This document shows, in pieces, positions 34,221 through 45,250 of a stretch of DNA of 64,000 nt. The notes under the pieces are model-generated. The model did not search any database. It was given only the letters and a program-made list of their open reading frames with translations, and was not told the origin of the DNA. The position numbers and the translations under genes were made by a program. This stretch comes from Branchipolynoe longqiensis (lineage: Eukaryota > Annelida > Polychaeta > Phyllodocida > Polynoidae). Positions within the stretch are counted from its first letter, which is position 1. Each line of letters begins with the position of its first letter. The DNA is taken from NCBI GenBank assembly GCA_030323885.1, contig JASIRB010004218.1, forward strand, positions 1-64,000, in the 5' to 3' direction.

Positions 34221-34491
34221 AAAAAAAGTGAGAAGTAAATTTGGTATGTTGTTTTAAAATAACATGCGTACAAAAGAAATAAGGATAAAAATAATGAGGT
34301 TACGTAAAGGTCTCCCTGGGCTACGAGTAGCCAGAGGCTTAGTACCAAGGTAAAATAGTCCCCCCGCCCACCCAACCCTGCCACGACTATTACGTTTGTT
34401 TGTGCCAAAACGAAAACATTGAAGTATCCATATAAGTTTAGGATCATTTTTATCCTGAATAAGTAGGTAAAGATTGCTGAACCCAGATGTG

Positions 34492-35120
34492 CTGTACTTT
34501 CTATCGCCATGATGGCCGACGAAGCACTGATCATGTGGTGCTAATCGTTTGAATCAAATCCTGAAAAGGTGGAAATTATAAACGACGCTGTTACCAAACA
34601 GCATATTAAACAGGTTTGATTCGCTATAAAACATTAAGCACACCTTTGTTTGCTACACAATTCAAAACCAGACACAGGGAATTCATTTTTTGAGCCAATA
34701 AATTTATTAATCAGGCTTAATAAATTTCACAGCAGCCATATTGATATTTCTATCACTAGCTAACACATTCGGTCAGTACAGATGAGCTATTAGCTTGATT
34801 ATTCTATTCTATCTTATATGATAGTACAATCCAGAAGAGTTAATTAAGCCTGACTATTAATATTCCTTATTTGCAGGTTATGGTTAATAGATTCATAATC
34901 TAAGTAATTATATTTATTAATTAGTTTGTCATTAAATATTTTTCTTGAAGACAGAAGACAGGAGACAGCAGCTATGGGCAGATGACGGTCATACTCTCGA
35001 AACACACCAGGCACACAACAATCAAACTGATTCATACTATCAGACATTACAGGATATGGACCATCTAACTCTCAGCCAAATTGGGACAGGAGAGTAGGTG
35101 GTCCTTTACTAACAAGTTAT
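34492..35120. other. No gene seen between YR elements
   Basis: AT-rich. Short inverted pairs are present (ttaatcaggcttaataaatt near 34,710 against taattaagcctgactattaa near 34,841). No coding signal was seen. Confidence 0.4.
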
Positions 35121-35880
35121 TTATTCACAAAATTAAATATACTATTAGATTTCCAGTGTCCTAATAATTGTATACACTCCAGGGACACTCCTATTTGAGC
35201 ATATTCTTGAGCACCTCCTCGTCGTAGGGTGTGTGATGTAACCCAACAGCCACCAGGGTAACTTGGCTCCTTTCAGTATCAACTGTAAGCATTTGACAGG
35301 TTAAGGGATCCCTGTTCGATAATACGAATGCTGGGGTGCTCTAATGCAGGTCTCTATGTCAACAGTATTTATTCCATGCACGTACAGGACAGTAGATTGA
35401 ATCAGGTACCCTAGGTAGCTTGACGTGATAGCTGTCCTCTCGTTTGCAGACAGCTTTTGTGCGACGGATGTGCACCATCAGGTGTCTTGTGTGCATTGAT
35501 GTCTCCACACAGCAACATATGACCGCCATCACTCAGCATAGCAATTTAAGGGCTACTACTAAATTAATTGCCTCCAACTGTGCAATGTGAAATTTATTAC
35601 TATTGACAAACTCCCAGGAGTATAATTCAGAAAAATAATGTGTACTACTGAAACCTCCTGTTAGCAATGAAGAGTCACATTCAATCACCCATCTTTTCTT
35701 TGGATATGGTCTTAATAATATTAGTCTATTACTCCCTTCCGCAAAACGTAAAAACCAAGCTATATCCCTAATTAAATCCTGACGTACTATCGCTTTACCT
35801 ATAAATGGAGTACTTTGAAAAAAATCCAGAATTCTCTTCATGAAGGTCCTAGAATGCATAACACATTTAGAAATGAATTG
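35121..35880 (-). pseudogene. Second-type YR element (Ngaro-like): RT end, RNase H and recombinase C-terminus
   Basis: Minus strand from 35,880: QFISKCVMHSRTFMKRILDF, then RDIAWFLRFAEG, IECDSSLLTGGF and HIAQLEAINLVVALKLL near 35,540. These are typical of Ngaro-like YR elements and differ from the DIRS block at 32.7 kb. Further on, 35,239-35,121 encodes TSHTLRRGGAQEYAQIGVSL and GHWKSNSIFNF, the His-x-x-Arg and GHW blocks of a tyrosine recombinase. The nucleophile Tyr position reads Phe. The middle is deleted or frameshifted. An apparent continuation of the RNase H frame to 36,228 is chance. Confidence 0.75.
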
Positions 35881-35916
35881 TGAATATTTCACGGCCTTGT
35901 ACCAAATGTCAAAGGA

Positions 35917-36410
35917 CAAGAAACTACCCATCGGTTGCTCGGAACAGGTTAGCGAACATATGTACCAGCTCTCGGTGATGGCCGCCAACTGGGACTGGCA
36001 CACATGCCGCCAGTGGTCAGAGACCGTGTTCACAATGATTGCAGACGGGCGCCTTCCCAGAGGTTGGAAAGATGCATACGCGATCAGGGATGTGCAACGA
36101 GATGTCTGTGCCATCGGAAACAGGATAGAAAAATCAAAGCAAAATTCACGCAGTGCTCGACGAAATGATGGGGCGACAACTGCGGCAGCAGTCACAGTAT
36201 CAGACGGAAAAGCCAACACCGACCACACACATACGACAGAGATGTTGATGGAAAACCTTGCAACCAGTGGAACTGGGGCAAAGATTGTGGGTTTTTGACA
36301 TCACACGGCCTGCAGCCCGACAGGAAAGCCCATTTGTGTGCCTGGTGTTCCAAGTGTAAGCGCGCTAACGCACATCAGGAGAAAGTATGTTTCAATAAGA
36401 AAAGGTATTT
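35917..36410 (+). pseudogene. YR-element gag remnant
   Basis: It encodes WDWHTCRQWSETVFTMIADG, then LPRGWKDAYAIRD, closely parallel to the gag at 78-1238. A one-base frame change near 36,200 precedes the Cys/His cluster PCNQWNWGKDC...HLCAWCSKC...C, which ends near 36,395. The N-terminal third is missing because the fragment begins where the minus-strand piece ends. Confidence 0.8.
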
Positions 36411-36416
36411 AGATAG

Positions 36417-36469
36417 TTTGTTTGTTGTTGGTTTATGTCCTAGCAACATCTAAGGTCATATCAGGACGG
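36417..36469 (-). mobile_element. SINE tail, 53 bp, with 13-bp target duplication
   Basis: Only the tail of the SINE is present (tttgtttgttgttggtttatgtcctagcaac...). It is flanked by ggtatttagatag at 36,404-36,416 and 36,470-36,482. This is a strongly 5'-truncated insertion, as happens in LINE-driven retroposition. Confidence 0.85.
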
Positions 36470-36959
36470 GGTATTTAGATAGAATAAATGGTCCTGCAAA
36501 GGACAAGAAGGATTTTTAGGCAGCAGTTGCACTGATCCCGCACAGTTCAACTTGCAAGTACCAAGAAATAATGCGGGAATAAAAGTCGCAGAAGCCTCGA
36601 ACAAAGTGCAAGATAAAGAGGGATCGGTTGGGGGGAGAGGCACCCACCCAAGTAAACGAGAAAAATTAATATTAGTGCTGAAGGCGACACAAGCACACAC
36701 CAGTTAAGATACATAAGCGATACGTATTTGCAAATATTGAAGTCGACACGGTCAATCACAGCACACGTGGAGCGCCGAGACACCCGCGTTGTCAAGGCCA
36801 GCGTTGGTGGGGCCGGTGACCTAGTTGAACACGTCACGAGATATTGTATCAGTACGTTAAATGGTCCAGACAGCGTGGCTGGCACTGGCAGGGTCGCTGC
36901 AGGCGGTGCACACGATCATACGGTTTCCCATTGTGAGTCATACGACAAGGTGAAATATT

Positions 36960-37684
36960 TATTTGACGGAAGCCCACCATGCTGCGATGATAGGCCGCCG
37001 GACAGACTGCTAGTAGAGGACCACGTCGACATGGATGGAATCGACCAGATACTCGACATGATATCAGTTGACCAAACCCCTCATTACGACCCTCCTCATA
37101 CCCCGGACACATACAGATATACGCTCAATACCATCTGGCCGTTCACCGACGAGAACCTTTGGGTGAATCACCATGAGTACATGGCAATTTACACGCAGGT
37201 TCGTTTGTCAGCCATTCCAAATTACATCGGGCAATGCATAACAATACCCTCAGGGCTAAAAATCAGGGCCTGGAGGAAGTTGCTCGTGGATTACCACAAC
37301 AAACAGCTGCCTGATTTTTTAGAATTTGGGTGGCCTGTAGAATATACTGCTGACAAACCTCCCGTCTCATCTAAGGCAAACCACCACACGGACGCTGAAA
37401 ATGTGGCCCACATGCAGAGCTACATTGTCACGGAGCTGGGACATGGCGCAATGCTGGGGCCATTCAACGATCTTCCATTCACTCCTTGGACTCAAGTCAG
37501 TCCTCTCATGACTCGTGCCAAGCAAAGGTCCGACAAAAGAAGGGTCATAGTCGACTTGAGTTTCCCCGGCGCAGCGAGTGTAAACGCCGGCATCAGGAAG
37601 GCCCAATACCAGGGACAACCGGCCACATACACCCTCCCGGGTATAAGATACGAGTCGACACATTCAATTCTAGTTCAAGACTGA
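36960..37684 (+). pseudogene. YR-element RT, N-terminal part
   Basis: It encodes IPSGLKIRAWRKLLVDYHN, LEFGWPVEYTADKPP, LGHGAMLGPFNDLPFTPW and VSPLMTRAKQRSDKRRVIVD with LSFPG. These blocks open the RT of DIRS/Ngaro-like elements. The homology stops at about 37,650, before the catalytic box, so the enzyme is incomplete. With the gag remnant upstream it forms the 5' half of one element. Confidence 0.75.
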
Positions 37685-38070
37685 TGTTTATTTAACCGTG
37701 GTTGTCCCTGGTTACATTCCAGGCGTAGCTGGTTCTTGGTGTCCCGACTGACCTAAATACCTTACATCTCCCTTTCATTAGATTTTTATTGATTCCAATT
37801 ATCACATAAAACATCTTAAACCTATCCCATCAATACAAATGGCATAACCATACCTTACACAACTGCAACTGCCCCATTCTTATAAATACGGACGTTCTAA
37901 TAATGTTGAATTCAGACCATGGTATACATTTGCATATAGTCACATCAATAAATACAATAAATACATGCATGTTACAACTACATTACAGATTTCTTATAAA
38001 TAATGAAGTTCCAATAACTATTGACTTCGTATAGCAGTATAACTGCATCCCATATTTCCAAACAATATCA
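37685..38070. other. No gene seen
   Basis: AT-rich DNA between two decayed elements. The phrase taaataatgaagttccaataact near 37,997 echoes taaatacggacgttctaataatg near 37,884, a weak direct repeat. Confidence 0.4.
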
Positions 38071-40215
38071 ATGAAGATTCGTCACTCAATTGAGTTGCAC
38101 TGTTCAGAAAATCCCTTCAGAGTGAAAACGACGTTGAAGAGTTTAGTTTCATCAGCTCTAGTGTCCGAGGAGGGAAAGCATGATATTCTACACTATGCAG
38201 AGAAGGGTCAGAAGCGCTTCGAAGAGTTCGTTTATGAACGTTTGACATCCACATCAACTCTCTCGGTTTGGGACAAGATGAAGAAGGTCAAGTCAAAGGC
38301 CTTCTCAAATTGGATGGACATAATGAAAGTATGCATTGGAGATAAGGTCAACAAGTTGCGCGAGGAACGTGAATTACTGGGCAGGTCAGGTTTAGTTTCA
38401 AAACTTGAGGAGGCTATTGGCGAGTATGAGATGTCAACGGTGCCCCGCTCTCTCTGTGCTGTTGATGGATCCCTGTACATCCCAGCTGACAAAGGCAGTC
38501 TGATGCATGCAGTTGAAGATGCCATGGTCGAGTCCCTTGATGTTCTGCCAGTGCCTGGCATAGTGCAGGAAGATCCCCCAGTCAAAGTTCTGATCATTGA
38601 TGCGATGGGTGTACTTCAGACTATGACAAAGACGCCAAAGATGCTGAAGCTTTCACACCTTCAGGATGCATTCAACAAGCCCATAGAAACGATGATGGCC
38701 AGTTATGATGAGGGTCGAGTTGTGTTTGATCGATACATGGATCAGTCGTTGAAGAACAAGACCCGACATAAGCGATCGACTACATCCATTGAGTACGAAA
38801 TTCATCCCAAAATGAAGCTCACTATGTCCATCAAGGACCTACTGTCAGCATCAACAACAAAGAGGAAACTCACATGCCTATTTGGCCAGGGACTGCTGGA
38901 CTATTTTGCAAGCAAATGTTCATTTATGCTGGTTGTTGTGTATGATACTCATATCAAGGGACGTGGTTTCGAGTATGCTCATACACATGAAGAGGCTGAC
39001 ACACTAATTCCAATACCAAGTCCTTGCATCTGCAGTCTGTGGTGCTTCACGACGGATCTGCGTATGGTCACCTGACACTGATATACTCCTGCTCCTAGTT
39101 GATCTGGTCGCCAGCAGACAAATAACATTTCCCACATCCATGAAGTTTCATACTGGCAAAGGATTGAAGAAACATGAAATAAACATCTTTGAGAGAGTTC
39201 AGGTTGTTGGCCGTCGCAAATGTCAAGGTCTCCTTGGACTCCACAACTTCTCTGGTGCTGACTGGGGAGGCAAATTCATTGGAATCTCGAAGAAGTCATG
39301 GGTTAATGCATACCTGAAGCTTGATGAAGATGACCCTGCCATTGACTGCTTCAAGGCATTAGTTTTGTTTGTTGTTGTTTTACGTCCTAGCAACATCTAA
39401 GGTCATATCAGGATGGGTACCGACTTGTGACAGTGCGCACTCATGGCGACTTTATAGTGCTGTCCCACTGGGAAACCAGGCCGCCGGCACCATGACCTGG
39501 TATCCCACTCAGTCACATTATCCTGACACTGAACACACCAGTCCTTGCCCTATCCTAATAATGCCGAGCGCCTGGCTAGGAAGCGACAAGTATCAATTTT
39601 AAAGTCATTGGTTTGACTCGACCGGGACTCGAACCCACGACCCCACGATCTACCAGCACGGGAGACGGACGCTCCAACCCACTCGGCCACCCCGTCTGGT
39701 CTCAAGGCATTAGGATGTGTTTCCATTCCTGATGAGACAAACGATGGCAAGCTTCTCCCACAGGTGATGGCATTGGAGACTTTCGTGTGTCGCGTGTACA
39801 GTTCAAAAGGTCCAACAACCCTACCATCTCTCAGGTGGGAGTTGTTCCGGTCAAAGGACTTGGAAGGCGAGATGCTTCCACCAACTCGTACTGCATTGCT
39901 GCCACATATCATCCGCGCAAACTACATCACAATGCGGGACAAATCATACCCAGATAATTGTCCGGCCCTTCCTCCAATTGAAGAAATGGATGGAAATTGG
40001 AGAAAGAGGTGTATGTTCCAGTGAGATGTCTTGCCTTGCCTGCCCCACGGGCTATAGTTGAACTCGTCAAATGTGGCTGCAAAGCAGGGTGCAAGGGAAT
40101 TAGGTGTAGCTGCTTGAAGAATGGCCTGCCCTGCACTCCACTCTGTAAATGCTATGGCAGTGACTGTGCAAATACTATTCGGGAGGATACTCCAGATATG
40201 GACATCGATGAATAG
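38071..40215 (+). pseudogene. PIN/FEN-like nuclease protein with CXC (tesmin/TSO1) tail, broken
   Basis: I recognise a family of large uncharacterised animal proteins often present in many copies. Blocks in order: KIRHSIELHCSENPF at the start; VPRSLCAVDGSLYIPADKGS near residue 130; VLIIDAMGVLQ near 175; RVVFDRYMDQSLKNKTR near 220; HTHEEADTLIP near 305. One frame over come VWSPDTDILLLLVD (39,062-39,103) and LLGLHNFSGADWGGKF. After a SINE come TLPSLRWELFRSKDLEGEML and a CXC domain (KCGCKAGCKGIRCSC, CKCYGSDCAN; 40,066-40,174). The Asp...EEAD...DTD pattern fits FEN/PIN-type nucleases (inference). Frame changes near 39,013 and 39,987 and the SINE kill it. It may be a transposon-carried gene. Confidence 0.7.
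39363..39701 (-). mobile_element. Full-length tRNA-derived SINE with 12-bp target duplication
   Basis: It is flanked by tcaaggcattag at 39,351-39,362 and 39,702-39,713. Reading the minus strand, the head (about 39,697-39,610) is tRNA-like, with box A ggtggccgagtggg and box B gggttcgagtccc, of tRNA-Ser/Leu style. A body of about 200 bp follows and then an A-rich tail (aaaacaacaacaaac). It lies inside the PIN/CXC pseudogene. It is the best copy of five in the window. Confidence 0.95.
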
Positions 40216-40689
40216 TGTACTGATTCTTCCGAATTTCGATGTCGGATTTGACAGTTTTGCCAGCAAATACTTCAGTAACTCTCCCAGAGGAACTTTGCAA
40301 AGAATCAGCTCAGAGTTCTTCACAAAAGTTTCACAAATTGTGAAAATCTGATCATACATGGTGAGGATACGGAGCGAGACCCTATATACTGACTGGAAGT
40401 GCAAGAAGGAAACTTCCGGTTGCTTTGTAAGTGCTACAAATCAACTCAGCTTACCTGAAAACCTACAAATCGACACTTCAAGTATGAAAATCGATCAATA
40501 ACTTCCGGAGATAGGTGAATGGCCAGTTGTGGGGGGTCTCAAAATGGAAATGACCTCCCACGAAGGGGGGAGGGGTCTGAAAATTTGGACCCCATCATTT
40601 TCTGTTAGCCTGAACCCTATTGAAGCCAGAACTGCAAAAAATATTTTTTTATTTTAGCACAAAAATCCTATGGGAGCTGTTTTCCTTAC

Positions 40690-40833
40690 ATTACATACCA
40701 CACTATAATGCCGAGTGCCAGGCTAGGAAGCAATAAGTATAAATTTTTAAGCCATTGGTTTGACTCGACCAAGATTCAAACCCACGATCTACCAACATGG
40801 GATACGGACGCTCTAACTCATTCGGCCATCCCG
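40690..40833 (-). mobile_element. SINE head fragment
   Basis: It matches the tRNA-like head and first part of the body of 39,363-39,701 (ataatgccgagtgccaggct, aagccattggtttgactcg, attcggccatccc). It ends where DIRS copy 2 begins. Confidence 0.8.
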
Positions 40834-42070
40834 ACTGTAGGAGAGGAAGTTGCTTGTTGCTGTAAGTAAAGCAATCCCCCCCCGTTCATATCATCGCAGA
40901 GTGATGAGAACTTGTTCTCCGCCATCATGAGGGGCTTCTTTTTGTGGGCCTTCCTGTACTCGTCTCCTTCGGAAGAGTGGTCTCTTTTCTTGTGTTTGTG
41001 CTTCCTAGCTGACACAAACACCTCCTCCTCTGACTCACCATCAGGTGAGGCCTGATCCTCCACCATCCTCCCATTCAGACTCATTTGAGTCAAGCAGGAC
41101 CGTAGTCTGCTTCTTCTTAGAGGAAGCCGCTCTCGATGGTAACATTTCCATCTTCTGTTGTACCAGTCTGGCAACCTGCTAGTCTAGGTCAGCTGCGCAG
41201 GGGCTGGTGTCATAGCCCCCCCACCCCCCACCTCCTCAGAATCTTGTTGTTCTAGCGATGGCAACCTTTGTACCCGTGCAGGCAGTGTGGCATCTTCATC
41301 TGCATGAAGTGCGTGAGTTGCCTCTGCCTTACTCCACTTCGTAGCCATCGCTCAGAGACTGTGAGTAAAACCGAAAAACAATGATTAGGCATTGTCTTAG
41401 GCTGAATAGCACACTGATAATTAGAATATAATTATACTAGGTGTGTATTTATGGCATTAATAAGGTTGTTAACGCAGGTGTATGGTTAACAGACAGTCAC
41501 AGGATGATGGTATGGGTAACCAACCGATCCAAACGAGGGGTAGGGACCAGTGTAGCGTGCCCTCCCACACTCTAAGCACCTATAAACTTCTCCCACCTGT
41601 GGCTTTCTTCGCCAACAAGTTGAAGAAAATACTATAGGACTCGGAGCTATGCCTTAACGAGAATCACAAATGGGGAATCTAATGAAACCCAGGGAAAAAA
41701 TCCCTAACGATGTAAGTGGCTCCTGCCAAACATCTCTCCGTTGAGCAATGGGCGGCTTAATTAATTAATAACCAAACAATGGAGGCATTGTTCTATCGAT
41801 CATATCAAAACCGATAGAAACTAAGCTGTAAAACAGTAATAACTTCTCGAAAAGTTTCAAAAAACTTTGTACGTGAATGCCAACATGAACTGAACCAACG
41901 TATCGAGTTTGAAAGATACTAACCTGTTTGTTTTGTAGTAAATGTAGAAAAACTGCCGGAGCTGCTCACAAGACGTCCTCCTGCTGTGAGCTGATTATGC
42001 TAATTGCTGGACCTGGATGTACTTCCTTCTCCCCGGGTTATGAGTAGCCAGAGGCGTAGTAGCGAGGTCA
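40834..42070 (-). mobile_element. DIRS-like element, copy 2, 5' part only
   Basis: On the minus strand it starts with the terminal repeat (42,068 downward: tttgacctcgctactacg, then cctctggctactcataaccc), nearly identical to the left end of copy 1. The leader follows, with cacaggtgggagaagtttat near 41,600 matching 31,780. ORF1 starts with ATG at 41,346-41,348. Everything beyond ORF1 is missing. It ends in a TA tract on the outside (42,071-42,090), as copy 1 does. Confidence 0.85.
40838..41348 (-). pseudogene. DIRS ORF1 (gag-like), copy 2
   Basis: It starts MATKWSKAEATHALHADEDA at 41,348. A stop comes after about 55 codons, and the homology-like region continues in another frame: ESEEEVFVSARKHKHKKRD, then AENKFSSLCDD. 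The charged Lys/Glu-rich character and the NKFS motif are usual for DIRS ORF1. It is truncated by the SINE junction. Confidence 0.6.
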
Positions 42071-42193
42071 AATATATATATATATATATTTTGTTTACAC
42101 ATTAACACCAATAATGATGAGGTGCTCCGACTTGCTATCGATCTAAGGTTCGCCTACAGTTGTAACTCATCAGAAAAGAGAGTATTAAAAAAG

Positions 42194-42701
42194 AAAGTTG
42201 AATAGTCCGATGGTTTTGAGTGTGCCAGTTGGATATGTAAAATTTAACGTAGATAATTGTTTTGGTTTTGAAAATTTGATATTTACATCAGACTATGCAG
42301 CTTTAACCAAAATATTAAATCCAAAATTACTTGGTAAAAATTCAAGGCTTTCAAGGCCATGCATTAAAGCTGAAAGATCACATTTTCAAAACCAAAACAA
42401 TGACCTAGATTTGATCCTACATATGTAACTTAGATACTAGTGCACTCATGAAGCATTTCTCATCACACAGAAGGGAATGCTGAGACAAATGAATAGAACA
42501 GCTTACTGCAGAAGCCTATGGTGTCAGAGTTTTGGCATGCTTGCCAAATTAATTTCGCATGGTTCTGCTTCAAATATCTCCAAAGTTAGCCAAGATAAAA
42601 GTTACTTCAAACTGAAGTAAGTTAGATTATAACGACCAACCTAATATATTTATCTCAGAAAAATTACCTAAACCCAAAACCATCGGACTATGCAACTTTA
42701 A
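42194..42701. mobile_element. ~508-bp MITE, TIR like (tt)aaagttgcatagtccgatg
   Basis: aaagttgaatagtccgatgg at the left pairs with the complement ending at 42,701 (ccatcggactatgcaacttt). An inner hairpin, attgttttggttttgaaaat (42,256) against attttcaaaaccaaaacaat (42,382), is near perfect. The single forward frame across it spans the hairpin and is not a gene. Confidence 0.7.
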
Positions 42702-42886
42702 GTCAAATGAAATTCAAGGCTTTTCAACATCCTAGATGAACCCGACGACATGGATATAGATACCTAATATATTTATCTCAGAAAAATTACCTAAACCCAA
42801 AACCATCGGACTATGCAACTTTAAGTCAAATGAAATTCAAGGCTTTTCAACATCCTAGATGAACCCGACGACATGGATATAGAACC
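42641..42886 (+). repeat. Exact 123-bp tandem duplication
   Basis: 42,641-42,763 is repeated from 42,764 to about 42,882 with no visible difference. The duplicated unit includes the right end of the 42,194 MITE. The identity indicates a very recent event or an assembly artefact. Confidence 0.9.
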
Positions 42887-43429
42887 ATGTCTTTCGATTA
42901 TAATACAATACACTCGAACTACATTTGAATCTGCATTGTAGTATTACTTAGTAATAGCCAGAAACAGATCCGTTTGGTGTCACTCTCGCGAGGTAACAGT
43001 AGTATTATTAGGCCGTCGTACTTAGTAATAACATTTCGTCACCATTGTTGGATTTAAGTGCGAGGTGTTGATCGTATCACAAAGTGAGAAGCAGTGCGAC
43101 TTAATTATAGCCATTAAAGTTGCATGGTCCGATGACATATGAATTTTTGTCTTATTTTTTAGATAAATATATCAAATTGATCATTACGACCTACTAATCA
43201 TTAGTCCGGAGTGATTTTGATTAAAGATGATTAGTTTTGAAGTAATTTGAGCTGAAAGAACCAAAAATAATTTCTACAAGCTTGCCAAAAGTCCTGTGGC
43301 TATGACCCAGATGGTCATCTCTCAGTGACCACGTGATGTGAGATGACCTACTAATCCTGGAACCTGACAGGCCTGTAGGTAGGTATTTCTGTTTGGTGGG
43401 GTACATTTTAACAAAATATAATATGTCAG

Positions 43430-43801
43430 TTGTCTGCTTGTGTCTGTCTGTCTATGTATGTCTGTGTGTGTCTGTCTTTCTGTATGTATGTGTGTCTATC
43501 TGTGTGTTTCTGTGTATGTGTGTGTGTCTGTCTATGTTTCTGTGTATGTCTGTTTCTGTACATGTATGTATGTCTGTGTGTGTGTGTCTGTCTCTGTGTG
43601 TCTATGTATGTGTGTGTATGTATGTGTGTGTCTATCTCTGTCTGTGCGTGTCTGTCTATGTGTCTCTGTCTGTGTGTGTGTGTGTCTCTCTCTGCAAAGT
43701 CAGGTCGGGTTATGTGTGTCTGTGGATGTCGGGTGTGTGCATGTCTGTGTGTTTCTGTGTCTGTGTGTGCTGTCTGTGCATGTCTGTCTGTGTGTCTATA
43801 T
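43430..43801 (+). repeat. TCTG/TGTG/TATG compound microsatellite
   Basis: 370 bp of short T/G/C repeats give long Cys/Val/Ser frames in all forward phases, which are not genes. The phrase tctctgcaaagtcaggtcgg at about 43,690 recurs as its complement near 50,425 and 50,590, so the arrays are related. Confidence 0.9.
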
Positions 43802-44547
43802 ATGGGTCACTCTCCTGAAAACTGGTCAGCATGGGATGGGATTTTAAAACATCAATAAAAAAAACTTCCTACTTATTTTTGTCCTTATACTTTTCATATT
43901 CATGTTCAGATTTGATGAAAGAAATAAGGGAAATAAAATAAACTGTGTGCAACTTTGGTCCTTTTAGTTATGAAGTGTTTTTGTACCCAAAAAAAACATT
44001 TTACAGTCAGCCATTTGTAACCTGATATATGGGACGTGTTTGAATCCTTATTAACATCTTGTATTGTATTGATATATCAAATGTATGCATGCTTCACTTT
44101 AAAAAAAAATGTTGATGTCTTCAGAAATAACATTACAAATTCCGTCACATGTGTAACCAGTGGTGTCTGGATGCCACACAAATATTGTACACTAATTATT
44201 CAGTGAATAAAGCATGGCTGGAAATTATTTTCTTTTATCAATATAAGCACTACATATTTCTGTATATTATGCCATAATTAATATCCTTCTAAGTATGAAA
44301 TTATTTAATTCTGCTTAGATTTAAATTAAGCAGACTGTGTGGTGTCCTAAACATGTGTTACATGTGAGCAACACATAGCTTAATCATGGACTACACCTTT
44401 ATTTTTTATCTCATCGATCTATATTTTACATAGATGTAAAGGGAATATTTCCAGCTTTCATTTGCAACCAAAAAAGTAAAGAATTCAAATATTAGATTTT
44501 AACTCTCCACATGACACTTCTGGCCAGTTTTCAGGAGAGTAACCCAT
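43802..44547. mobile_element. 746-bp MITE inside the microsatellite
   Basis: atgggtcactctcctgaaaa at the left is nearly the complement of the right end ttttcaggagagtaacccat. On the right the TCTG repeat resumes (44,552 on), so it inserted into the array. The ends are close to those of the element at 25,315-25,834. Confidence 0.75.
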
Positions 44548-45250
44548 CTACGTGTGTCTGTCTGTGTGTGTATGTATGTCTGTGTGAATGTATGTCTCTG
44601 TAAAGTCAGGTCAGGAAACACAGACACATCCACCTCATTTCCCCTCCCCCTCTATGGCCCTGCACAGTAGGCCTACTTGGTTGGGGGGAGCCTAATGAGG
44701 TCACGAGATTGGCCTAGTTGGTTAATGGCCTCCTTGCATAATGGGTGTTTCAAAGTGAGTGTCTAAATGGGTGAGCTTATAAATTCACTGGTTATTCTGT
44801 ATATGCTGTCCCAAATCATTAGCTAATACACCAGTATCTAAGTTGGATATATAGGATCAAATGTAAGTAGCTGTTTTAATTTTGACAAAATTATATTTAA
44901 TCGGACCATGCAACTTTAAGCGCTTAGCGTGTACACACAGCATTCACTAGTTTCGCTTAGTTACTGTTCAACAGTGCCACCACTTAAATGAACCCATTAT
45001 GAATAGTGCTCAGTGTCGCCAAGTTATAACCATTGCTACTATGATAACAGCGACCACGATGTTGCAGTCTTTCCAGTTTAAGATACACTTGTCTTCTAAT
45101 GTGAAAATAAGAAGCACATTCAATAAAATTAGTGTATCTAACTGGTAATGTCGACAAGTAAACCGTCATTACTAAATCCCTACCAGCATCACTAAATCAC
45201 AGTCAATATCGGTAGTTTTGGTGCGCTGAGTCAGCAGCTCGGTTCCTACA

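Larger units (their letters stand above)
30685..34491 (+). mobile_element. DIRS-like YR retrotransposon, copy 1
   Basis: The left terminal repeat (30,688-30,765: cacctcggtactaagcctct...) is the reverse complement of 34,309-34,355. An inner piece (agcacatctgggttcagcaa) is complementary to 34,472-34,491. This is the inverted-terminal-repeat plus internal-complementary-region layout of DIRS1 elements. Inside are an ORF1 start, an RT remnant with a YIDDS box, RNase H and a tyrosine recombinase. Most of gag and RT is deleted near 32,190. A TA tract (30,661-30,684) adjoins the left end. Copies 2 (40,834-42,070) and 3 (61,697 to the window end) are on the other strand. Confidence 0.9.
43114..44919. 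mobile_element. ~1.8-kb element, TIR ttaaagttgcatggtccgat
   Basis: ttaaagttgcatggtccgat at 43,114 pairs with atcggaccatgcaactttaa at 44,900. The ends belong to the same family as the 42,194 MITE. A TCTG/TGTG microsatellite and a second MITE (43,802-44,547) are nested inside. There is no transposase. Confidence 0.6.

Noticed and set aside
35884..36228. N-terminal extension of the minus-strand RNase H frame
   Set aside because: This part is antisense to the gag remnant, which matches another gag in the window on the plus strand.
43393..43858. Long Cys/Val/Ser-rich open frames
   Set aside because: Products of the TCTG/TGTG microsatellite; open in all three phases.
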